From Crocodylus rhombifer (taxonomy: Eukaryota > Chordata > Crocodylia > Crocodylidae): DNA of 64,000 nucleotides. The position numbers were made by a program, and so were the translations under genes. This document shows, in pieces, positions 9,646 through 22,884 of the stretch. Numbering within the stretch: the stretch's first letter is position 1; every line of letters begins with the position of its first letter. Location of the stretch: positions 736,412-800,411 of the forward strand of contig JAVSML010000028.1 in NCBI GenBank assembly GCA_038503035.1, in the 5' to 3' direction. A model generated the notes under the pieces. That model worked only from the letters and a program-made list of their open reading frames with translations, had not been told where the DNA came from and searched no databases.

Positions 9646-12198
9646 CTAGCAGTACTTACACTTATAGTATAAGAATGAGCCATGCTTAAACCATTAGTGG
9701 GGTCATTGTAGTACAATGCAGTAAGAGTGTTTGGTTAGGTTTGCCCAAAGAAGTGAACCTTCTAACAATTCTGTGGGATGTCTGATCACCCAAGTGAATG
9801 GGCTTGATTCACTTCTGCTTTACTCCAGCTTTTACACCAACCTAAGTATACTCAGTGGTTTTACAGAGCTAACATTTAAACCGAACACAGTTGCTAATCC
9901 AGCCCACTATAGAATATTTCAAAGGACTTGCGCTGTTTAGTTTTTGCTCATCATTGCAGCATAGCAAACAGTCATCAGAAGAAAAAGGAATGGAGTTCTT
10001 ATCTTGTGAGTTTACCAATTAGGAATAAAACCAGCCCTGAACGTTCAGTTAGTTTTGTTGGCACTTGTTTCTCCCAAACTCTTCTGGTTTTCTTTTAGTC
10101 TGATGCTTACAGAAAATCATTAAGTTCGCTGGACTGTGAAGTGGGTTGCAAAGTGCATTGTAAACTGTTCACATTGTCTTTAATTACTCACAAAGCATAT
10201 GCCAAATACATATGAAGTGTGAAGATTACACTGAATAGGATGTCTGTGACAAAGTGATGATTTATTGTTAACCAAAAAAAATTATATATGGAAATGAACT
10301 CAATTTGAAAATACATCTATGTACTATTAATAACTCTGGGGGGGAAACAGTTTATAACAAAATACCTTTGAAAATAGAAGTGTGATGAATATGTAAATTA
10401 GACCAATCAACATCAACAAATATGTGGTATATGCAGATGAGAAAGCAAACAGATAAAATGTGAAATAGCTCACAAATCATAAATATAACTCGTAAAGCAT
10501 TCACTGGAAATATTCATGAAAACATGGGGACAAAAAAGTATATAATCAAATGATATATTTGCATATAAAAATAGAGCCTCTTCATGAAAGCCTTTTTTTC
10601 TCTCAGAAAATCATGCATAAAAAAGGATATTAAAGCAAACTGAAGACTATATAAAGAAAACAGCTATTAATAATGTGATACCTCCATGTGGTAAAATGTG
10701 GTTTGCCTAGTGTATATAAATTAGATACTTTAATCTACTGAACATACTGTGCTTGCATATAACCGAGAGACTGAAAATCAAAGACTGACTATATTTGCTA
10801 GTGTATTAGTGAACAAGGAATGTAAAGAAAAATCAGCACTAGTCTCAGAGGCCTGAAAAACATGTTAATTTATGTATACATTTTCTATTAGAGATAGATT
10901 TAAAACCATTTTAAACAGCATGTTTGAAAATGGGTTTTGTTTAAAAGGTCCCTTGAGTTAGCAGGAAAACACCTGCCTTGGGTACCTGCTCTCCTACCTC
11001 TAGTAAAGGGTGGAGCTGATACAGAGAGTGGGCTTTCTAGTCTATCAAAGTGTTTTGAAAAACACAAAATAAGAGGGAATGGGTCCTCCAGAAAACCTGG
11101 GTCAGAATCTGAGCTCGTATATTCTCATTCAAACTGAATAGGAAAGCTTTGAATACACTGGTCAAACACTTTCTGTCAGAACTGTTTTTCTAGAAAAAAA
11201 TTGAAATTTTGGCTAAACATTTTTCCCCACAGAATTTGCCAGTTCTTCTGTGTAAGATTTCAAAACCAAACATTTGAAAGCCAAAACCTGAAAAAAAATG
11301 CCAAAAAACCAAATAATCCAGATACCCTAGGGTTGTGTGTCATACCAAGATGAATCCTACAGAAGTGTTTGCCTAATCTGTTCTTAATAGTTTCCAAGGA
11401 GAATTTTTTTGTGGAAAATTTTAGCAATAGCCATTTTTTTCATGATCATTATTATCATCATCATCAAAATTGCCTTTGTTTTGCTTTTTTAAATTAAAAA
11501 GATTCATTTTAAAGACAGACAAATAAATGGATGAACTTTTCATAAGTGTTTTTCTAGAAAAAAAACTCCATTTTAGAAAGTTTTCCAAATTATAACACAT
11601 TTTGATAATCTACCTCGATTTCTTTTGCCAATGCAAAGCAGAGGCTGTTTCAAAACATGAAAGATCAAAACAGCAGACTGACTAGATCAAAACAGTAATC
11701 TTCTTGCTAGCTGCTCTCCAGCTTCTGTTCTGCACATCTCTTTCACCAGACTAATTTAGCAAATAGTGGGAGAGGCAAGTATATTAGTTACTCTAGTTAC
11801 ATTTTTAGCTTGTTCCTAGGTACCCTTAGCCTGTCAGAATGCAGCAACTCCTATAGAGTGCTGCTTAACCAACCTGTGTACACATCGCAAACAAATTAGC
11901 CCTCTGGTTACTAAATTTAAAGGCAACCCTGTGCAGGCACATATCTAGCACAATCAATTCCCAAATGGTTCTGTAGATGCCATATCAGCATTAACCTGGG
12001 CTTGAATTTCATTAATGTAAAAGAGAACAAGTCTGAAGCCCATGTAAAAAGTATCTCTTTGCAATATTTCTTCTATTATCTTTCCTCATGTTTTCAGTGT
12101 GTAGCATGGCGGGGATGCTGAAAGCAAATCTGACAATACCTAATGTAAAGCTAGGATCCACAGCTGTTTTTAGATGGCAACTTGAATTAGGGATTATT
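9646..12198. other. FSHR intron 2 sequence, AT-rich, no gene seen
   Basis: Long AT-rich stretch. The piece near 9790-9905 (GCTTTACTCCAGCTTTTACA) resembles the same old dispersed repeat as 3036-3110. A short ATC run lies near 11445-11465. Nothing else is supported. Confidence 0.5.
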
Positions 12199-12830
12199 AG
12201 GGACCTACCAAATTTGCAGTTTCATAATTTTTTTGGAACACCCAGTCTCTGCAAAAAACCCCAACTCTGCAAAAAGGTGTAAAATTGACAAGCAAGTGAG
12301 GGAAAAGAAAAAAAGAAAGGAGCAGCAAAGCAGAAAATGGCAGGAAGCCCTGGCATCCTAAAGCACAGGAAGAGGGAGAGAGGAAGAAGAGGGCAAGGGG
12401 AGCAAATCAGAAGCTGAGTCCCTGACAGGTTCAGTCCAGTGCCCAGCCGGGGGCTAGCCTAGAAGCTTGCAAAGAAGCCTGACTAACCCCACCCCACCAC
12501 CACCTTTTTTTTTATCGCATTGCATTATATTTAATTGCATTGCTGCCTGCCTGCCCACTCACCAGGGTGAGGAGCTGCCTCCCCTCCTGCCGTGTGGTCC
12601 AACCTGCGGCAACCATTAACCCCATCCTAGACTGCTTGCTAACACATCAGTTAATGGCTTCCATATAATCCCCTGATCAAGCTAGTGAAAGCCACTAATT
12701 GACATGTTATTAAGCAATCTAGGATGTGGTTAATGGCTTCTGTAGGCTCAATCAGGGGATTGCCACATTAGCTTGTAGTCTAGGACATGGTTAATGGCTT
12801 CCAAACTTTGTCATTTGTTCAAGATAACTT
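12199..12830. mobile_element. hAT-like element H1 (right boundary uncertain)
   Basis: Begins AGGGACCTACCAAATTTGCA, the same terminus as the element at 13594-14234. It shares internal blocks with that element in inverted order (CAGCAAAGCAGAAAATGGCA here; its complement near 14085). GGTTAATGGCTTC-type phrases recur at 12652, 12730 and 12790, suggesting local duplication. There is no open frame of note. The right end is not clear. Confidence 0.6.
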
Positions 12831-13593
12831 ATATTCCCAAAATCCCTTAGGCACTTGAAAAAAGTCTCCCAAATATTATTAAAATACTTCTTCCACACAA
12901 CCTCTCTCTATATATTTTTTCTCATGCTTATCATCTTATATGTGAAGTACTTACTGACATACTTAGGTGAATATTCCTTGGGCCGTACAAAAGAGGAAAA
13001 GTATTACAATCCAGCTTTGAGAAAGTTGGTGATATCAAGTGAATGATTATGCTTTAACACTGGTCTTTTAAAAGGACTCCAGGAGCCAGTAAATTCTCAA
13101 AGGATCACTTCTCAGGGAGATTAAACTTCTTGGAGCTTGCATACGGCAAGATATTTTTTTCCTTCCACTTCCTTTCAGGGAAATCTGATCAAAATGTATT
13201 TTTTCTTCAAACAGATGCTCCTATATAAAATGATGGAGGTTCAGAGGATACCATCCTTTGAGCTTTCGGTGACCCTCAAATTTGCCCTGAAGAGTATCTC
13301 AAGCAAAACACCACCAGCAGCACACACATGCACACATCTTGGAATTTCTTCTTTGAAGAAATTCTTTTTTTAAATCCTGCTATGTGTATTTAGAGTACTC
13401 CATCTATCTCAGAACGTAGGGGAAAACTGAAGCTGGTATAAATCAATTGCGTTTCATTGAAGCTAACAGGACTTTGATGATTTAACAGCAGACCAGGACT
13501 TGGCATGACAGCAAAAGATGGGGCAGAGGAAGAAAAAAAAAAAAGGAAAAGAGTTATCCAAAAGGCTTCTGACTACCCTTAATTAATTATCCC
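12831..13593. other. intron sequence between two hAT-like elements
   Basis: AT-rich, with no gene seen. A poly-A-rich patch lies at about 13530-13545. Confidence 0.5.
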
Positions 13594-14234
13594 TAGGGAC
13601 CTACTGAATTTGGGGTGGATGCCTCTGGTTTCATGGTCCAAGCATGGTGTTGGACACCATTTTCACTGTGGAATATGGTGGGTCTCCTATGCCTCTGGGG
13701 CCCCTGAAGTCCTGCCCCTCCCTGGAGATTGATAAATGGCCCCAGACTGGGGACGGAGCCCATGGAAGTCATTAATTGCCATGTTAGCGAGCAGCCTAGG
13801 ATGCAGGCTTGACCACATACCAGGAGGAGAAGCAGGTCCTCGCCCTGGCAGGTGGGCAGGCAGACAGCATCAGGCTGGGCATTTGCAGTGCAATGCAATG
13901 CAAAAAGAATCAAAGCAAAAAAAAGCAGGGGGAGGTCATGCTCCTTTGTGAGCTCCCATGATGGGCCCTCACTACCTCCTGGACTGAGCCTACGTCAGGG
14001 GCTCAACCTCTGATCTGCTCCCTCTCCCCACCCTTCTCCCCCTGTTTCCCCCTCCTATGCTTCAGGATACCAGGCCTTTCTGTCATTTTCTGTTTTGCTA
14101 CTCCCCCTTTTTTTTTTTCCCCCTGCTCACTCACCAATTCTGTGCCTTTTCACAGGGACCAAGCTTTTTCACAGAGATGGATCAAATTTGCGGTTTCTGT
14201 AAAAATCACAAAATTGCAAATTCGGTAGGTGTCT
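13594..14234. mobile_element. hAT-like element H2, inverted relative to H1
   Basis: Starts TAGGGACCTACTGAATTTGG and ends GCAAATTCGGTAGGTGTCTA. These are inverted termini of about 20 bp with several mismatches. Flanking 8-mers ATTATCCC and ATCATGGC agree at five positions, a weak trace of a target duplication. The internal sequence is GC-rich, includes a (TGCAA)-like patch GCAATGCAATGCAA, and has no intact transposase. Confidence 0.7.
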
Positions 14235-15069
14235 AATCATGGCCCTCTTTCCAGGCATGCTGTAAAGACACTGAGATGAGTTCTGCCCACCCTAGTTCAG
14301 GAACTGAAGCAACACGGTACTATATGAGGTGCTACCTGGCAGCAGGGAGAATTAGCCAAGCCACAGCACTATGCAAATCTGATTCACCTGCTCCATGTTG
14401 AGGGAGCAACATACTTAAAATACCCTACTATGTCAACAGGAGTCCTGCCTGGCACCAAGGAAATGTTCGTGCAACAATTCATAGCACTTCCGTAGCCCAC
14501 TAGGAGAACCCCTGGTGTAGAAAGAGTATTTGAGTAATTTGGCCACTCAGCCTATTCAGTACTTTAGGCTCTCTACTGACACTTCGAATTCAATGGCAAT
14601 TTCTACAGTATCTAGTAAGAGTTTATTTAAACACACTTAGTTCACTATGAACAAAATGTATTTTGGACCATCAGGCTTGAAGGGCACAAATCCATGTATT
14701 TGATTCTTATGCATGGTGAAAGCAGCAAATAAGTGCACTATCTGCTGCCACTTTTGAATCTAATTATACATTTTCTCTCAGGCATTTGAGAGTGACATTT
14801 AAAAACATAAGGCCGTGACAAAAGAACATCAAAGGGAGGGAATGCAAAGTCAAGATTGATGTTCCAGGGGTTAGATAGATGTCTTAATAGGACAGGTGAA
14901 GATGATGATCCAATACAGAGTCTTTCATATCTGATCTTTGTTTAAAAGTAGACACCACTGAGTTGCATTAAAGACTGTTACCATCTGATGAACATTTGGT
15001 GACCTGTAAGCAATCAAGATATTGGTCTGATTCCTGTCAGTCAAGTCCCACATCCCACCACTGCACTGT
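14235..15069. other. intron 2 sequence without recognised features
   Basis: No coding region or repeat terminus recognised. Confidence 0.45.
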
Positions 15070-15240
15070 CAGGGTTGTGGTAGTGTTGAAGTGATGTTGT
15101 AGCCATAATGCTAGGAAATATGTAAGAGGGAAGATTTTTGTAGGTGATATCTTTTATTGGACCAACTGTATGATTGGGACAGGCTTAGATAAGCTTTTGA
15201 AGCATTCAGATCTTGTGTAAGTCAATCTTGCTATCCAATA
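15070..15240 (-). mobile_element. Penelope-like element 3' end fragment
   Basis: Contains TTGTAGCCATAATGCTAGGA, GATATCTTTTATTGGACCAA and TAGATAAGCTTTTGAAGC. These correspond to the terminal region of the Penelope-like element at 55355-56330 (TTGTAGCCATGTTGGTCTAA, GATATCTTCTATTAGACCAA, GCAAGCTTTC). It is a short 5'-truncated insertion. Confidence 0.65.
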
Positions 15241-17800
15241 GAAATCATTGTCAGAGTTTAGTGGGGAAGCCAAGGGCTGGGTAATGACACAGAATATTAT
15301 TTTCTTAAACCTTGAAGTAATATTTTTCTTCTTATCCATAAAGGTGATGCTTTGATTTCAAGCTTAAGGTTCAATGGCAGAAAAGAGGAAGAACAATGTA
15401 TTTGTTCCCCCTTCTTGCAAACACACATATGATGGTGAAATCTCCATCTGCCCTGACTCCACACACCTCTCTGAAGTTTGTCCCCGTAAAGCGAATGATG
15501 AAGTATTTTGCCAGCTTCTCAAAAGAATTTTATAATATGCAGTCACTGAAAAGACTAAGCAATGTATTTGTCACTTCTTTAGAAGATGGTTAGTTATGGC
15601 CTGGTTACATTTCCATGTGGAGTGCAAATCCCAAAGTGCAGTCACACTACTGAAAATGCTCTGTCCCCAGCCAATGCAAAACCACCCTTGGGATAGTGAG
15701 TTTGAGAGCTGTGCATGAAAATAAGGTGGCATAATACTATCTTAAGTTTATTGCCTGGGAGTAGAAGATGTGTGCCTCTTTCTGGATATAATCAGCAATG
15801 GACCAAGACCATCTCTTTTTATTTTTAATCTATAAATGTTTGTGCTACTTCATCACCTGGTGTTGTGCTCTTTCTTGCCAAAGTCTGCCTGTGGGAGTGA
15901 CCTTGAAGCTTGTTACTCTGTTGCAGATGTACAGAAAAGTGCACTGGTCTTTTATTATCTAGCCAACAACTCACAACCTATGAGCAGTTATTTCTATTAG
16001 GACATTGTAAGGTAACCCAGTAAATACATAAATTCCACAGAACTTGCTCTCCAAGCTTTGTTCCAGTTTTTGGACAGAGTACTATTAAAAAACAAAATAA
16101 TTCTTTTTAAATGTGAAGGACAGTAAAAGTAAAATCAATTAACAGTCCCTAAACAATACTTTCCCCCCCATTTTTTAATTTTAAAATATCACAATATTGT
16201 GTTTCTATTAGCAAAAGTAAATTAAGACACATGTAAAGTATTTTTAAATGTAAATTTAATTTAATAATTACTTCTCCCTCATTTTGTAATTTCAAGAATT
16301 TTAAGTTTGCCGTAATGAAATTATAGCAGAGCCATTATTTGTGAAGCGTGCTAATACAAAGGTGACAGTAAGAACTGATGTGTTTGACAGGAGTCAGTCA
16401 GCACATCCATTATAGTCTCCGTTTCACAGTTTTCCAGGCATAGGGACAGGTAGGCAGAAACAAGTGTGTATATTTCCTGTGTATATTGTGAATATATTAA
16501 TTGCCTATCCAAATTCTCCTGTTGCCAAATAATTCAGACTATTTGAATTAATAAAAAGAAACATGGGGAAAATGCACCATAAATGTTCAGTTCTTTGTAG
16601 GAGGAATCCTAACTCCAGTGTTCCTTTAGAATTTCCCAAATAATCAAATCAATTCTGGACACATTATAGTTCTCTGTAAACCTGTCCAATTGAATCATCC
16701 TGGTGTTTGGGGCAATTTTGCAGGGAAAACATCACCCACTGAAGCTTGTTTATTATACCTGACACATCTGACTGAAAGCCTACAGACAGTTGTCCTAGAT
16801 CTGCTTGAATTGCCCCTTTGACTCAAAATAAATGGGTTACTGCTCCTTCACTTATCTTTCATATTGTAGTAGATGCTGATTTTTCTGGTAATGGGCCACT
16901 TTCAGGTAAATCTCAGGGCTACCTACAGTTTTCTTTTTGGAGCACTGATTTTACTTGTTTGTTTAATTTCTGTATTCTTATGTAAAAGACTATTTTTGGC
17001 AAAAAGAGGGGGATTTTCCTTTCCCCCGGCCCTGCCCCCCACCCCTCCCCTGCATCATTTCTTGAAACCACATCTCTTACTTTTCTTTCCTTTGGGCTTT
17101 TTTTCACCATTTTCAGGAATAGGTAGATTTTTTCTATGTTTGTTTTCTAATTCCTACATTTGTCAAGTAGAAGCAATATCCTTCTAAGTACCTCGATGAA
17201 TGCGTGGAAAATGCTTTACTAAATAGCCTACTGCACTCCTTATGTTGGCTTAAAGATTTCTTTATTAAACTTGTATACAAGTGCCACAATTCAGAATTCC
17301 TCACTTTAATTGTATTTTGCATTTTCTAATTTAATTCGCAGTGTATGCATGGAAAAGAGTGAGCCTTATCATGTGACCTTTCCAAATATTGCTCTAAAAC
17401 AGACGCATTTTTTCTTGTTAAAATAGACACATTCAACTTCCACGCAGAAGCATAAATTTTAATGAAGTTCACTTGTCTTTTATCCACCAAACATGTATAG
17501 CCACTAATAATACTGTCAGACATTCAGAATAAAATACACTGAATCAAACGGTAAAGGAAATGCTAATGTCAGTAAAAAGTTAGGGCTGAGAAATCAAGCA
17601 ACACAAAAGTCAACAAGTTAAAAGATATTAAGGTTTTGAATTTGAGCTGACTGCGAAATGGGATTTTTTTTTCTTTTCCTGCCAATGAAAATTTGAACAC
17701 AAATATATTTGGAGGAAACCAAAGTAGTTTGATTCAAAATTAGTTCTTGTGATGCCTTATAGGAGTCGCATACAGTTCAGGTATCTTAAGTTACCATTCT
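15241..17800. other. intron 2 sequence, AT-rich, no gene seen
   Basis: Includes AT-rich stretches near 16080-16280 and a C-rich patch at 17015-17050. No coding region is supported. Confidence 0.5.
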
Positions 17801-18400
17801 CTTCCATCAGCCTGGTGCTCTACTCAGATTTAGTCTCTTAGTCTGTGTCCACATGAACGGGAGGGTGCATTTGCAGCAGTAAAAGTAGTAGATGCACAAA
17901 TCTGTGCTGCTACTTTGTGCATCAGTGCACATGCCTGCCTGTGCACTTTGCAGCAGGACACATTGTCCTACTGCTCCACGTGCTGCAGGGGGAGATGGCA
18001 GGGCATGGGGTGCCTCCATACAGGGCTTGCTGGAAGACAGTGCTGCAGTGCCATGGCTGGCCCCGCACCTTCCCCAAGTGCTACTCTGATCCATTTCCCT
18101 TTTCTGATATGCTGCCCAGGGCTACAACCTGCCCTGTGCTCCCTGACCAAACTGCTGCTCTGCTTTCTGCTTCCTGCCATGTTCTTCCTGCCTTATCTGA
18201 TGTTTACTTTCTTTTCCCTCTATCTTCCATCCCGCTTTCTGCCACCTTCTATATCTGCCACGTGCCACAAACAGAGGCTGCCCTTGCCACTTGTGGTACC
18301 TGTGCTGCAGATTGGTCTCCCCTGTTTTAACTCACCATGCTTGTCATTCATATTGGGGAATGAAGGCTGAATTATGGGGCATCTTAGAAGATGTATGAGG
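17801..18400. repeat. GC-rich island-like segment, possible decayed TIR element
   Basis: Base composition changes sharply to GC-rich from about 17830. The left part (GTCCACATGAACGGGAGGGT, GTGCAGCAC-like words, ACGTGCTGCAGGGGGAG) recalls the element at 58039-58315. I cannot find a matching right terminus. Long frames here look like chance openings in GC-rich DNA. Confidence 0.35.
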
Positions 18401-19699
18401 ATGTTTCAGAAACTAACAATAAAATGGCCTCCCATGCTGTATGTCTGTGACAAAGTGGGAAACTGCACAACAGGGCAACGCTTATGGCAGTACTGTGAAA
18501 CCCACCCATCATTGACAATACATAAAGAAGTAATGTGGTCCAAGGAATGATCATTCTACACAAAATGGTTTTATTTCAAAATTGCCATTACTCTCTGAAA
18601 TACCCTTATATTTATGTCTTATGAGTCACATCACTAAGATATCCAAAATGGAATATTGATGTTTCCAGGTATTTAGTTTTAGAAGCAAAATCTAAGTTTC
18701 CTGAAGAAAGCAGCCCCTAAGTATTTCATGAAAAAAGTGGAAATCAGGTCTTAATAGAATAACATTATTCAGCTTGTTTTAAACATAACTTTAACAGTAT
18801 AAGAATGGAAAGGATGCACTCTACTCGAAATATGACAGAGTTGTTCTTAATGGGATTGTCTTTAATGAATGGTTTTTTTATTCACCATTGTTGTTGTTAG
18901 AGTGGAAAGTTGGAATTAGAGAATAATCCATAGTTTGCCTTCAGGAGGATTTTAGAAACATCGTGTATAACTAATTTTATTCCTTTTCTGTTCATGTTCA
19001 AGAAATGATGCCAGGGGAATTGGCATGTTACTATGAAGAATTGTTCCCTGCCACTACACAAATGATGATACAAATCTCAGCATTTATGGAAAATAAATGC
19101 TGAAGTGAAGTCAAGACATTTATTTTCTAAGCAGGAAACATTGATTCTGTGATAACATTGTATTGCACTGCCTTTATTCCTATTAGAGCAAAAGATTAAT
19201 GTTGAGTCAATCATTAGTCTTTGTTGTTTTGTTCAATGAAGTGGCAGTTGATCACTTCATCATTATTAGTTAGCTGCAAGCTGGTTGCTCTATAGGAGTT
19301 ACTAGATCAAATTCACCCAAGGGTAGAGCCACTGTCTTCAATGAGCATGCAGCAGTCATTAATTTAGCACAATGCATGCTATTATCAAAACAGCTCATTA
19401 CACTTAAATGTTTTAAGTTCTTGTTTAAATTTTTGGACCAATATAACTATGTTTTATTTTAAATTATTTTATTTAAAGTGTTAACAATAATAAGAATAAC
19501 TATTTTTTCTGAATACCCTACTTCATAGCCAGAGTGTTTTTAGAGGTTATTAGTCTTCTTGGCTGGTACAAATTATGATTATTATGGCATAGAATGAAAG
19601 AAAGGCAGTAAGCAACTGTAAGTGATTTACTCTTTAGTGAAGGCAATGCACAAGTTTGAAATAACAAATTAGCAGAATTACAAGGGAAGATATTATAGT
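18401..19699. other. intron 2 sequence without recognised features
   Basis: AT-rich, with no coding region or repeat end seen. Confidence 0.5.
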
Positions 19700-19796
19700 C
19701 ATAAAGAAGAAGGGCTGGAAGAGACCTCCATAGGTCATCTAGTACAATCTCCTGCCTAAGGCAAGGTCATCCCTATCCAAACCGTACTATACAAAT

Positions 19797-20873
19797 TAGA
19801 GGTGCACTGATACATCGCTCCATATTGTATTGGCACTGATAAAAGGAAAATTGACATTATCAGCAATCGGCTTGTTTTGGTGGATGTGGCTGATAATGTT
19901 GCTGATAAATGCTGCATGCATGTGCGCAGCTGCAGCATGCACATGGCAAGCTGGGCAGTTTGGAGAGTAGTGTCCAGCTGCTAAGTCTGTTGAGAGGAAG
20001 AGACTGGAGAAGGGAGTGGGTTGGGGGGGCAGATCAAGGGAGGCTGGGGAGGGAGGCTGGGGCTGAAGCAGAGGCAGGCACTGCCCAGCTGGGGCAAGGC
20101 AGGGCACAGGATGGAGCCACAAGCTGTTCCTCCAGGGGGTGCAGGGAGGGTGGCTCCTGTTGCTGTGTGCACTCCTGGGGAAGGTCCGCCAGGGTGTGCC
20201 CCCACTTATCTTTGCATGGCGTGAGGGTGGGCTGTCACTGCGGGCTGGGGTTGGTGCCAGGTTCTTTCCAGAGGAGGAAGGGCCAGGGCTGTGCTCGGGG
20301 TGAACAGTGATGGTAGCACTGGGAGGTGGGTTACAGGGTAAAGCCACCCAGAATTCACCATAGCCCTACCCCACAGTCCATCCCAGTGCCACCACTGCCA
20401 ACCCCAAGCACAGCCCTGACCCAGCCCCCTGCTGGAAAGAGCCCAGTGCCTTTCCCAGCCCCAGCCCACAGCAACAGCCTGCCCTCACTCCATCCACATA
20501 TGTGGGTGGCATACATCCCCCCCATGCCTCCCCCAGAGGTGCATGCAGTGTTGGGAGCTGCCCCCCTCCCCATGCCCCGTGGATGAGCTGCTTGTGCCTC
20601 CATCCCATGTCCTGCCCCACCCAGACTGGGCAACAACTGCCCTTGCCCCATCCCCAACCCCATCCCCATTCCCTCCCTCACCATGTGGTCTTGATCTGCA
20701 ACCTCCGTGCCCCTCCCTCCCCCTGCCACTTCCCCACAACAGACTTACCAGCCAGACACTGCTCACTAAGCTGCTGGGGTGCACACAGGCAATCGGATCA
20801 GTATCAGCCAATATGGCTGGTTAATAATTAGCCATCAGTATTAACCCAAAAAATCTTTATCAGTGCACCCCCA
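19797..20873. mobile_element. non-autonomous hAT element, 1.08 kb, inside CR1
   Basis: Termini are TAGAGGTGCACTGATA and, inverted, TGGGGGTGCACTGATA. Target duplication: ATACAAAT at 19789-19796 and ATACAGAT at 20874-20881, which differ at one base. 8 bp is the hAT hallmark. The subterminal parts are AT-rich with repeated CTGATAA words, and the interior is GC-rich. Several long frames in the interior on both strands are low-complexity and look non-coding. Confidence 0.88.
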
Positions 20874-20939
20874 ATACAGATCCACTGTCTAACTTCCTAG
20901 CAAAACTACACAATCAGCCCAGGCACAACACAAGAAATA

Positions 20940-21147
20940 GGGCATGTTTACATAAGACACATTAATGTGCCTTAGCCTGATTTACTGCGAAGTATGGGTA
21001 TGCACGTATATGTGTGAACCTTTACTACACAGTAAGAATGGCTAATCATGACTAATTTGATACCTGAAAATGCAAGTATCAAATTTAGTCATGATTAAAG
21101 CAGTAATGCACATGTAGACAGAACCCAGCACTAAGTTTAGTGCTGGG
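20940..21147. repeat. Harbinger left terminal/subterminal inverted repeat with hairpins
   Basis: Includes a hairpin at 21044-21096 (arms AATCATGACTAATTTGATAC and its complement around a 12-base loop) and a palindrome at 21124-21147 (CCCAGCACTAA and TTAGTGCTGGG). The matching palindrome at the right end lies at 25781-25802. Confidence 0.8.
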
Positions 21148-21236
21148 TCTGCACTGCCTCTAGAAGGCCAGCCTGAGATCAGCCCCATGGCTCCTGCCCT
21201 AGGGCTAGATTGCCTCTGTGGCAGCCCCTACCAGGC

Positions 21237-21243
21237 TATAAAA
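21237..21243 (+). promoter_or_regulatory. candidate TATA box of the transposon's + strand gene
   Basis: TATAAAA in the context GGCTATAAAAGCCTGC, about 90 bases inside the left inverted repeat and upstream of the GC-rich + strand gene region. Position and sequence are suggestive only. Confidence 0.4.
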
Positions 21244-22884
21244 GCCTGCAGCCATTTTGTGCCCTGGGAGACACTGCACAGGAGCCTGGAGGAGCCTGTT
21301 CACTCCCCAGGTGCACTGAAGACCATTTGTTCCCCCTGGACAGGACTGAGGCTGCCTCTGCCCATCCTGTAACCTATCCAGAACTGCTGCTTGGCCACAG
21401 ATGGGTGTTACAAAAGGCTGCTGCCTGCTGCACCCTTCTTCCCAGCCCTGATATCTCTGGCAGCACAGCCAGCACCTGCTCCCTGCTGCTGCTTCCCCCC
21501 CCCCCCCCAGCAGTCTGTCCTGTGTTTGCAGTGCTGTGGTGCATTGCCTCTGGTGCATGGCTCCCAGTCCTGTGCCATGCTCCTGCACTTGGCACTGCTG
21601 ACTGCTGTCCAGGGCTGGGAACACAGGGACTGCCATGTGGGGCCCAGAGGGCTGGCATGGGACACTATGTCATCCTCCTCCACATCAAGACCCAGCTCTG
21701 CCCACATGCACAGACCCATGCTTTGGGGCAAAGTGAAAATGTTGAGGCAGTTTGAGTGGGGCAGGTGCTTGAATGCCCACATTTTTGAGGTCTTATCGGG
21801 CAGCATACAAAAATGAGGGCACTCCCGGTCAGCACAGTAGTGCTGCATAAAAGTCAAGGCCTTGTGGGCACAGTGGATGGCCATGACCAACCATAATTGT
21901 TGGTCTGGTTGTGCCTGCAAGAACATGCCCTTTATGTGGCAGCTGACCAACATTTTGGTGCCCTGGGACCCAGGCTGAAACCCTGCAGTGTTCACCAGCA
22001 GGAGCAGCCTACCTGAGCCCCCACCCAACCCTGACTCCTCCAGTGACATGTCACACTAGCAGCCTGGGAGCCCTGGCCAGTGGCCGGTGCACCGGCTCTG
22101 CAACTCCAGACCCTGCCACAAGGAGTGGTCAGTCATGACACTGCTGGCTGTCAGTGGTGCCAGCTCATCCCTGAGGGGCCTGGCCAGGCATTAGCCCACC
22201 ACACACCATGGGCCATGGACACCGGGTGCAGCCAGATACTGCTGCTGACAAGGAGGCCCACGCTAAGCCGCCAGCCTCAGCAGCCTGACACATGGTAAGT
22301 CCTACACTGGAGAAGGACCCTTCCAGCCCTTGCCTCTGGCCCCAACCCCCTCTCCACACCCAGCCCACCTGTGCTTACCTGGCCCCAGGTTCCCTCCAAC
22401 AGCACGCAGAGAGGTGGGACACAGTTCAAAACTTAATTGATCATCCCATGTCCTTGCAGCTGGGTGGGCAAGTGCCTCTCACATGCTAGGGAAGGTGTCA
22501 ATGCTGTCAGTGATGTTCTCCTTAGCAGTCAGGGGCAGGGACATGTAGTGCTGCCACAGGTAGCCCTCCAGGTGGTGTTGGAGGTTGCAGGGCAGCCCAG
22601 GCTTACCCTCTGTGCCATTGTAGCTCAGGGTCCCAAACCAAGAGTGCAGGTGTGAGCGGAGCACTAGGAGGATCAACAGCAGCAGGGTGTAGTGGCTTAG
22701 GCACCCCTCAGTCTAAGCTAACAGCTCATTGCACACTGCCCAAGGTATATGCAGCAGTGGTTCACTTGGGACTCATTGGCAGTATGGCAGGGGGCCTCCC
22801 TGGAAAGGACCCCAGAGAGGAGGGCAGGGCAGGGGTCATCCCCTTACCCAAGTAGTAGAGGAGGCCTACCCACCCCAAGCCTGA

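Noticed and set aside
16873..17187. Hydrophobic 104-codon frame as a membrane protein
   Set aside because: It lies in pyrimidine-rich intron DNA; the hydrophobicity follows from T-rich codons and there is no conserved motif.
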